The notes below the pieces were generated by a model. The model searched no databases. It saw nothing but the letters and a program-made list of their open reading frames with translations, and was not told the DNA's origin. Positions 58,313 to 64,000 of a stretch of DNA of 64,000 bases are shown here, piece after piece. Both the position numbers and the translations under genes were made by a program. Every line of letters starts with the position of its first letter. The stretch's first letter is position 1. The DNA is from Oligoflexales bacterium (GTDB lineage: Bacteria > Bdellovibrionota_B > Oligoflexia > Oligoflexales > RGVZ01), in NCBI GenBank assembly GCA_947445775.1, contig CANFEB010000007.1:1-64000 (forward strand), given 5' to 3'.

Positions 58313-58984
58313 ATGCCCATCATCGACATCTCCCCCGCACTCCACGAAAAAACTCCTGTATGGCCAGGCGATACTCCCCTTTCACGAAAATGGCTGGCGC
58401 AACTCAAGATCAACGGCTCCAGCGTAGCAGGCTCCAGCGTAGCAAGCTCCAACGCAGTTGATTCGAACATTGATCTGTCCACCCTAACCACCACCGTGCA
58501 CATCGGTGCCCACGCTGATGCGCCGAGTCATTATCTGCACGGCGCGCCGTCGATTGATCAGGTGGACCTCGAACCATATATAGGGCCATGCCTGGTGATT
58601 GATGCTCGGGGGTGCGAACAGATTCTCCCTTTGCATTGCGAGGAGGCTCTTAAAACCGGTGCGCGGCGCCTGCTGTTCAAAACTAGATACCACCGGGAGG
58701 GTGATGTTTTTGAAAAACAGTTTTCCTCGTTCTCTGCGGATGCCGTCGAGGTTATGGGGAAATCCGGAATTTTATTGGCCGGCATCGACACCAACTCCGT
58801 TGACCCGTTTGAGTCCAAAGACCTCCCTGCTCATAAAATGTTTGGGCGTTACAACATCCGCAATCTAGAGGGGCTTGACCTCCTCGATGTGGAACCTGGC
58901 ACCTACGAATTGATTGCGCTGCCGCTTAAGCTGCAGGGATTTGACGCCAGTCCCGTCAGGGCAATTCTCAGAAGGATCCCATAA
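58313..58984 (+). CDS. Cyclase family protein (kynurenine formamidase-like)
   Basis: 'IDISPALHEKTPVWPGDTPLSRKWL', 'GAHADAPSHYLHGAPSIDQVDLEPYIGPCLVID', 'AGIDTNSVDPFESKDLPAHKMF'. Confidence 0.85.
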   Translation: MPIIDISPALHEKTPVWPGDTPLSRKWLAQLKINGSSVAGSSVASSNAVDSNIDLSTLTTTVHIGAHADAPSHYLHGAPSIDQVDLEPYIGPCLVIDARGCEQILPLHCEEALKTGARRLLFKTRYHREGDVFEKQFSSFSADAVEVMGKSGILLAGIDTNSVDPFESKDLPAHKMFGRYNIRNLEGLDLLDVEPGTYELIALPLKLQGFDASPVRAILRRIP

Positions 58985-59577
58985 TGGGCAAACGTATCTC
59001 CAGAGCCTTTGTCACAGCGATCGCAGCAGCAGCGTTTGCCTTGGCTGTGCAGTGGACCAATAAGGGACAAGGCCTTTCGGCGGCTGACATGGCAGCCGAA
59101 AAAACGGGCCGCATGCCGGCCTCGGTCAAACATTGCAACGACGGCGACACATGCCGAATCGTAACCGAACCAGGTCACATGTGGATGAATGTCCGGCTGG
59201 CCGGCGTGGATGCCCCCGAGCGGGCGAGCCGGTACAAAAAAAGTGCAGGTCAGCCCTTGGGAGACGATGCTATGGAGTTCACCAACAAAAATCTCGCTGG
59301 CAAAATAGTTGAACTCGAGCAGGTTGATCTGGATGCTTATAACCGCCCAGTGGTGGTCATCTGGAATGGGGGCAAAAATTTTAATATGACCTTAGTGGAA
59401 TCTGGCCTGGCTGAGGCTTATCGGGGTCCAGTGAAACGCATCGACCAGAGTGAATACATTCAGGCCGAGGGCAAAGCCAAGGCGGCCAAAACCGGAATTT
59501 GGGGGCTACCCGAAAACCAGCAGCAATCTCCAGCTGATTACCGCAAGCAATTGCGCCTTAAGAAATCAAACCCGTAA
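58984..59577 (+). CDS. Exported thermonuclease (SNase)-family protein
   Basis: 'NDGDTCRIV...MNVRLAGVDAPERA', 'LVESGLAEAYRG', 'KAAKTGIWGLPENQQQSPADYRKQ'. Confidence 0.9.
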   Translation: MGKRISRAFVTAIAAAAFALAVQWTNKGQGLSAADMAAEKTGRMPASVKHCNDGDTCRIVTEPGHMWMNVRLAGVDAPERASRYKKSAGQPLGDDAMEFTNKNLAGKIVELEQVDLDAYNRPVVVIWNGGKNFNMTLVESGLAEAYRGPVKRIDQSEYIQAEGKAKAAKTGIWGLPENQQQSPADYRKQLRLKKSNP

Positions 59578-59668
59578 AACCAACATAACTTGCCTTGGAG
59601 AACTTCCAATCGCTAATGCAACGCACAATTCCCTAGGCGCCCCGCAAAAGTCGCCCAACGATGAAAAG

Positions 59669-59950
59669 TTGATCGCCTTTATTGTGGAATCAGCAAAAAA
59701 AATCCTTCGACCGTCCAAAATCATCCTGTTTGGATCCAGAGCCCGAGGCGATGCCCTAGAGCGATCGGATTATGATTTTGCCGTTCTACCCGCGCCCGAA
59801 CTTAAAAGTGATTGGAGCCGTTTTTCGGCAGATGTCGCTGAAAATGCCCCGACACTGCATCATATAGATCTAGTAAACATGAGTGACGAGATTGATCCAA
59901 AACTGCGCCACCGAATTGAGTTAGAAGGAAAAGTTCTCCATGAATCCTGA
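59669..59950 (+). CDS. MNT-type nucleotidyltransferase antitoxin (start uncertain, ORF opens at 59450)
   Basis: 'ILFGSRARGDALERSDYDFAVL' (GSX10DXD). Confidence 0.82.
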   Translation: MIAFIVESAKKILRPSKIILFGSRARGDALERSDYDFAVLPAPELKSDWSRFSADVAENAPTLHHIDLVNMSDEIDPKLRHRIELEGKVLHES

Positions 59951-60341
59951 CCGCAAAAAAAAATGGGACGATGGCCTGAACAATCTCGCCAAAACTGTGG
60001 CCAATCTAGAAGCTTCGGTGAAATCACCGATCACCGAGAAACGCGACCTCAGCGGAATCATCAAAGATTTTGAACTGGCCTACGAACTAGCGTGGAAACA
60101 ACTACGCACGTTACTGCAAATTAAAGGGGATCCGGCGGATGGTGCTAGGGATGTTTTCAAGAAATCCTACCAACTCGGAATTTTGAGCGAAGAGGCGTTG
60201 TGGCTGGATATCATTGAGGATCGAAATGCCACCGTGCACACCTACGATGAAAACAAAGCCCGCGCAATGGTCGACCGGATCAAGTTCCGCTATTTTCAAG
60301 CTTTCGCCAATCTCCTGGCGAAATGCAGATCAGAAACTTGA
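59940..60341 (+). CDS. HEPN toxin (HI0074/HepT-like), intact RX4HXY
   Basis: 'FELAYELAWKQLRTLLQIKGDPADGARDVFKKSYQLGILSEEALWLDIIEDRNATVHTYDENKA'. Confidence 0.9.
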   Translation: MNPDRKKKWDDGLNNLAKTVANLEASVKSPITEKRDLSGIIKDFELAYELAWKQLRTLLQIKGDPADGARDVFKKSYQLGILSEEALWLDIIEDRNATVHTYDENKARAMVDRIKFRYFQAFANLLAKCRSET

Positions 60342-60953
60342 ATCCTTTTTTGTCGCCTTGGCCGAGAGCATCCGGACAAAGGCTTCTTTGCCCGTGGACC
60401 CAGGATTGACAATCAATTCTTCGCCGCTGGCGTTGTATTGACGCCCCCAAAAGTGTGCAAACCGTGAATCCATTTTACGTTGCATCACAACCTGACGTCC
60501 GTCTCGGCAGCGAAACTGGAAGCGATCTGAGTTTCGGTTTTTTTCCACGATGAAGCACCCGTACTTCTCAGATAAAACCCGGACCATCGTCCAGTACAAA
60601 CGGTCGCTGGATTGCACCCGGTTCGCGGGGGCCATATAGACCGTTGAAGTACCAAGTTTTCCGTACACCCCCTGATCAAATGCCGTCGGTTTTTCAAGAG
60701 ACCGACGAACGGCTAGACGAGCCAAATCGGGGTCGGCCCGCAGTTCAGCGCCGAGCAGACGGGTCCGCTCGGGAAGGACCTCAAATTCCACCGGGGCCTC
60801 TGGCCGAAGTGCAACACCTACTGATCGTGGATGCATAATTTCACCCCAATCAATGCTTAATCGCGCAGCAGTTCCCGTGGCTAAGGCTGGAATTGGACCA
60901 GCCAACACACCTGCCATAACTAAAACCAAAAATTGCAATTGAACGAGGCGCAT
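60330..60953 (-). CDS. Exported hypothetical protein
   Basis: MRLVQLQFLVLVMAGVLAGPIPALA signal peptide; directly downstream of the cyclase gene. Confidence 0.65.
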   Translation of the reverse strand: MRLVQLQFLVLVMAGVLAGPIPALATGTAARLSIDWGEIMHPRSVGVALRPEAPVEFEVLPERTRLLGAELRADPDLARLAVRRSLEKPTAFDQGVYGKLGTSTVYMAPANRVQSSDRLYWTMVRVLSEKYGCFIVEKNRNSDRFQFRCRDGRQVVMQRKMDSRFAHFWGRQYNASGEELIVNPGSTGKEAFVRMLSAKATKKDSSF

Positions 60954-60966
60954 CTTTAATGGCTCC

Positions 60967-63390
60967 CTATCCCAAGCGAGGTAACTTGAATTCGTCATCG
61001 GAGAAACAATGCTCCATCAACAACTTATTGAAGGAGGCCGATTGCTCCTCGGAAAATCCATTGACGCTGAAGCCATGAACAACGTTGGACCCCGATCCGT
61101 GACTCCAGCGCACTTCAGCCTGAATTTTTTGAATGCCGCAAACGCTAAGGTCCTGACGTAACGGCTCCGACTCAAACTCAAACGTTAACAATGACCCACG
61201 TGCAAACAGGGCCGGTAACCTGACGGCAAATCCTCGCCCTGAGAAGTTTACCAGTTCCGTCGTGCCCAATTCATTTTTCAGGGTAACTACTTTTCCCGTG
61301 GGCACGACCCACCGCCGGTCTACCCGTTCAACCGCAATGGTTCGGCGAAAGGCCTCGATCAATTTGACTTTTAAGTGGGGGTCTGAAGCCAAGGGATCAA
61401 ACTCAAAAGCCTCAACGAGAGCGTTCATATGTTTTACGCGAACAAATTTCCGGACAAATTCCGTCGGACGGTCACGGGCGACCGCTAACGAATACGTGGT
61501 GGAACTGACCAAGATAGTCCCGGGATCACAGGCATCCTCCAATCTTTTTGCGAAATTGACACCGCCTCCCACAATCGTTACGTCTATTCTCTTTTCGGTG
61601 CCGAGATCTCCCAGCAAGCAAGTAGCAGAGTTGACACCGATCCGGACTGGCAGCACAGGCATCCGCGCAGCCAATGCACCTTGATTCCTCAGTAATTGGG
61701 CCTGCTGGATATGCACGGCACACTGGAATGCGCGCACGGCATGATCCATCTGATCGCTCTCCGAATCAACATCTTGCCCAAAGTAAGCCAGCAAACCATC
61801 GCCAAGGCTCTTGTCGACAACCCCACGGTGCTCTTGGATCAGTCCGCTGAAGTCCCCCAGCACTTCCCGCAAATAATCAAAAACCTCCTGGGCCCCGCGC
61901 CGCTCGGCAAACAGGGAGAACCCGGCAATATCAATAAACATCACACTGACTGGGACTTCCCGACACGCAAGCTCCAGGCGCTCGGGGTGGCGCGTCAAAG
62001 CCGCCAAAGCCTTTTGCGAAATACGGCCATCATAAGCCGCTGCCACCTGAATGGAATTGACTCGAGCCAAGGTCAATTTTCGGAACACAACCAGCATTCC
62101 GCCCAGGGCTCCGGCGATCACCGGCGCCAACCAAGGCACTGCAATGCCGCCCACGGCAAATACTGTAATGCTGACCGCAATCCATGCCAGCCCCATCAAG
62201 CCAAGCGCCAAAAGGCCTGTCGCCACCGGCAGATATAAAGCACAAAAGAAGCCTGCTACGGCCCCGAGGCACCACCATGCCGCTGGAATGGGCGCCTCCC
62301 GCGTTAGTCGGCCCGCCACAAAACTGTTGGCGACAGAGGCAATTGCTATACTCGCCGGCATCTGCCCAAGGGGCGTTGGTACGGATGAATCCGCGGCATC
62401 CACACTGCTGGAATTTCCGATGAATACTGTGTCCCCTGGGAAAACGGATTTTTTTGCTGCTAAGACTCGTGATGCAGGATCCAGAAAATGCTTCAGTGAA
62501 ACTGCTGAGCGCGAGATCTTCGCTGTGGTGATGATGTCGGGCAACATCTCGCCACTGTGATTCAATGAAACCTTTGCACCATTGATGAACAAAAACCCGT
62601 CACCAATGGTACGACTTGAAAATCCAGCGAGGACCAAATGAGGCACCAGAGAGTTCCCGGGGCCGCGAAACACTAAGGGCACCATCATGTTGGATTGATA
62701 GTTGACGGCACCGACCCCTGAAAAGGCAGGCAACAATTCTGGATGTGGCCCGTAAAGAAAATCGCCGGAGCGATTCTGTGATGGCATGCCAAGGGTGGAA
62801 AGCTGCGTGGCAAGAGGAATGCTTGGATCGAGGCCCCAGGCTACCGGGCTAAGTGAGGGCACTGAGGTTGCAGAAATTTTTGCGCGATACTTGTTGTCGG
62901 TTGTCAAAAAATAGGCCCCAGCCACCACTGGTACCCGGTCCCTCTCCCTGATTTCCTTCAGAATTTTTACGAAATTTTTTGCATCATCGGCTGTGCCCCC
63001 AGCAGGCAACGCCCCAAAAACCTTATTAACAATAATGGCGGCGGGTTTGCGCGCCGATATCGCATCAAGCACCGAACTCCACTGCACCAGAGACGGCTCC
63101 GCTGCGCCAAGCCAAGCCATTGCGGCATCGTCAAAAAGGACAACACGCATTTTTTGAGAGAGTTCGGGACCACGCCCCAGCCATTCTCTAGCGCGGTACA
63201 GCAGCGGCAGATCCAATCGGGTTTTCAAGTAATCACCAAGAGGTCCCTGTCCGCACAAAAATCCCGCAAGAATCGCGGCACTCCCATAGGCGGCACCCCG
63301 ACCGACGCCAATCTCTGGACGACGAAACCGGTTGGCCAAGCGCGCCACGCTGCTGACTAAGATTTTGGACTTGGCTTGAGCTTCAATCAT
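60967..63390 (-). CDS. CHASE2 - class III adenylate cyclase - PilZ fusion protein
   Basis: CHASE2-like N-term with TM region; cyclase 'VSVMFIDIAGFSLFAERRG', 'VVDKSLGDGLLAYFG', 'KRIDVTIVGGGVNFAKRLE'; PilZ 'VERVDRRWVVP...LVNFSGRGFAV'. Confidence 0.9.
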   Translation of the reverse strand: MIEAQAKSKILVSSVARLANRFRRPEIGVGRGAAYGSAAILAGFLCGQGPLGDYLKTRLDLPLLYRAREWLGRGPELSQKMRVVLFDDAAMAWLGAAEPSLVQWSSVLDAISARKPAAIIVNKVFGALPAGGTADDAKNFVKILKEIRERDRVPVVAGAYFLTTDNKYRAKISATSVPSLSPVAWGLDPSIPLATQLSTLGMPSQNRSGDFLYGPHPELLPAFSGVGAVNYQSNMMVPLVFRGPGNSLVPHLVLAGFSSRTIGDGFLFINGAKVSLNHSGEMLPDIITTAKISRSAVSLKHFLDPASRVLAAKKSVFPGDTVFIGNSSSVDAADSSVPTPLGQMPASIAIASVANSFVAGRLTREAPIPAAWWCLGAVAGFFCALYLPVATGLLALGLMGLAWIAVSITVFAVGGIAVPWLAPVIAGALGGMLVVFRKLTLARVNSIQVAAAYDGRISQKALAALTRHPERLELACREVPVSVMFIDIAGFSLFAERRGAQEVFDYLREVLGDFSGLIQEHRGVVDKSLGDGLLAYFGQDVDSESDQMDHAVRAFQCAVHIQQAQLLRNQGALAARMPVLPVRIGVNSATCLLGDLGTEKRIDVTIVGGGVNFAKRLEDACDPGTILVSSTTYSLAVARDRPTEFVRKFVRVKHMNALVEAFEFDPLASDPHLKVKLIEAFRRTIAVERVDRRWVVPTGKVVTLKNELGTTELVNFSGRGFAVRLPALFARGSLLTFEFESEPLRQDLSVCGIQKIQAEVRWSHGSGSNVVHGFSVNGFSEEQSASFNKLLMEHCFSDDEFKLPRLG

Positions 63391-63493
63391 GGGTCCTTAA
63401 TCGGCAGATTACCCAAAATAATAAGCCTGATCAGCCCAAGCTAGCCCATGGCCGCACGACCAGCTATGATCCGCATTGGAGGAATCCCTAACG

Positions 63494-64000
63494 ATGACCG
63501 GTTTTCCAAATATCTATGCCTTGTTGGGACTGACAGCGTGCACGCTGTTTGGTTTTTCAGTCCGTGGATTATCCGAGGCGACCACCAATTTAGCCACTAA
63601 TTTAGCTACTAATTCTTCTAGCGGCCATCAGCCAACCGTCGTTACAACCGCACCGCCAGCATCTTGGTCTGTGGCATTACATCCCCTGGCAGAAGCCAAC
63701 CGCAAAGAATCTTGGTTGCGTAATCTTATCCATGGGCAACTTATCGCCTTGGATAAACAATGGAAATGGCAATGCCAACTCTGTGTCAATTTGCCTTCCG
63801 CTTCCAACGGTTTGCTCCGCTTGAGTGAGGCCAATGGACGAACGCCAAAAAATTCACGCCAAAATCTTGTCATTGATTTTGAAATCCCTGCTCAAGCGAA
63901 ATGGGGGGACGGTAAACCCGTAACAGCAGGTGATTTTATACTGGCTCTGAAGATTGCATGGGCCATGCCAGCCTCAACAAAGTCCGGAAATTTGGCGAGG
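63494..64000 (+). CDS. Extracellular solute-binding protein family 5 (ABC transporter), truncated at window end
   Basis: Translation MTGFPNIYALLGLTACTLFGFSVRG...RNLIHGQLIALDKQWKWQCQLCVNLPSASN...AKWGDGKPVTAGDFILALKIAWAMPAS...; absent from ORF track because no stop lies within the window. Confidence 0.75.
   Translation, partial: MTGFPNIYALLGLTACTLFGFSVRGLSEATTNLATNLATNSSSGHQPTVVTTAPPASWSVALHPLAEANRKESWLRNLIHGQLIALDKQWKWQCQLCVNLPSASNGLLRLSEANGRTPKNSRQNLVIDFEIPAQAKWGDGKPVTAGDFILALKIAWAMPASTKSGNLAR

Overview
Gene-dense 64 kb chromosomal window from a Gram-negative bacterium with many lipoproteins and outer-membrane proteins. Style and gene content suggest Bdellovibrionota/deltaproteobacteria, but this is inference only. 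Housekeeping blocks recognised from translated motifs: mnmH-selD; hemF-ccmF-ccmH plus a CcmI-like gene; gapA, ltaE, glk, hldE, mtaB; birA-coaX fusion, nadC, accB, accC, efp; panP; tRNA-Cys(GCA). Less ordinary content: (i) three consecutive FHA-domain genes, one fused to a lytic transglycosylase, apparently in one transcription unit with mnmH-selD; (ii) a ~4.4 kb scrambled island bounded by ~235-bp direct repeats, holding a DUF4143-type ATPase pseudogene, two IS transposase relics in opposite orientation, and an intact exonuclease-like/GIY-YIG fusion with a degraded exonuclease active site; (iii) two HEPN/MNT toxin-antitoxin pairs of opposite gene order, one with the HEPN RX4HXY His replaced by Gln; (iv) a CHASE2-adenylate cyclase-PilZ fusion with a canonical c-di-GMP-binding signature; (v) an SD/anti-SD hairpin with an overlapping uORF before hemF; (vi) many short tandem repeats, in coding regions almost always with unit lengths divisible by 3 and in intergenic regions 8 or 10 bp. 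All calls come from reading sequence and translations; no searches were run.
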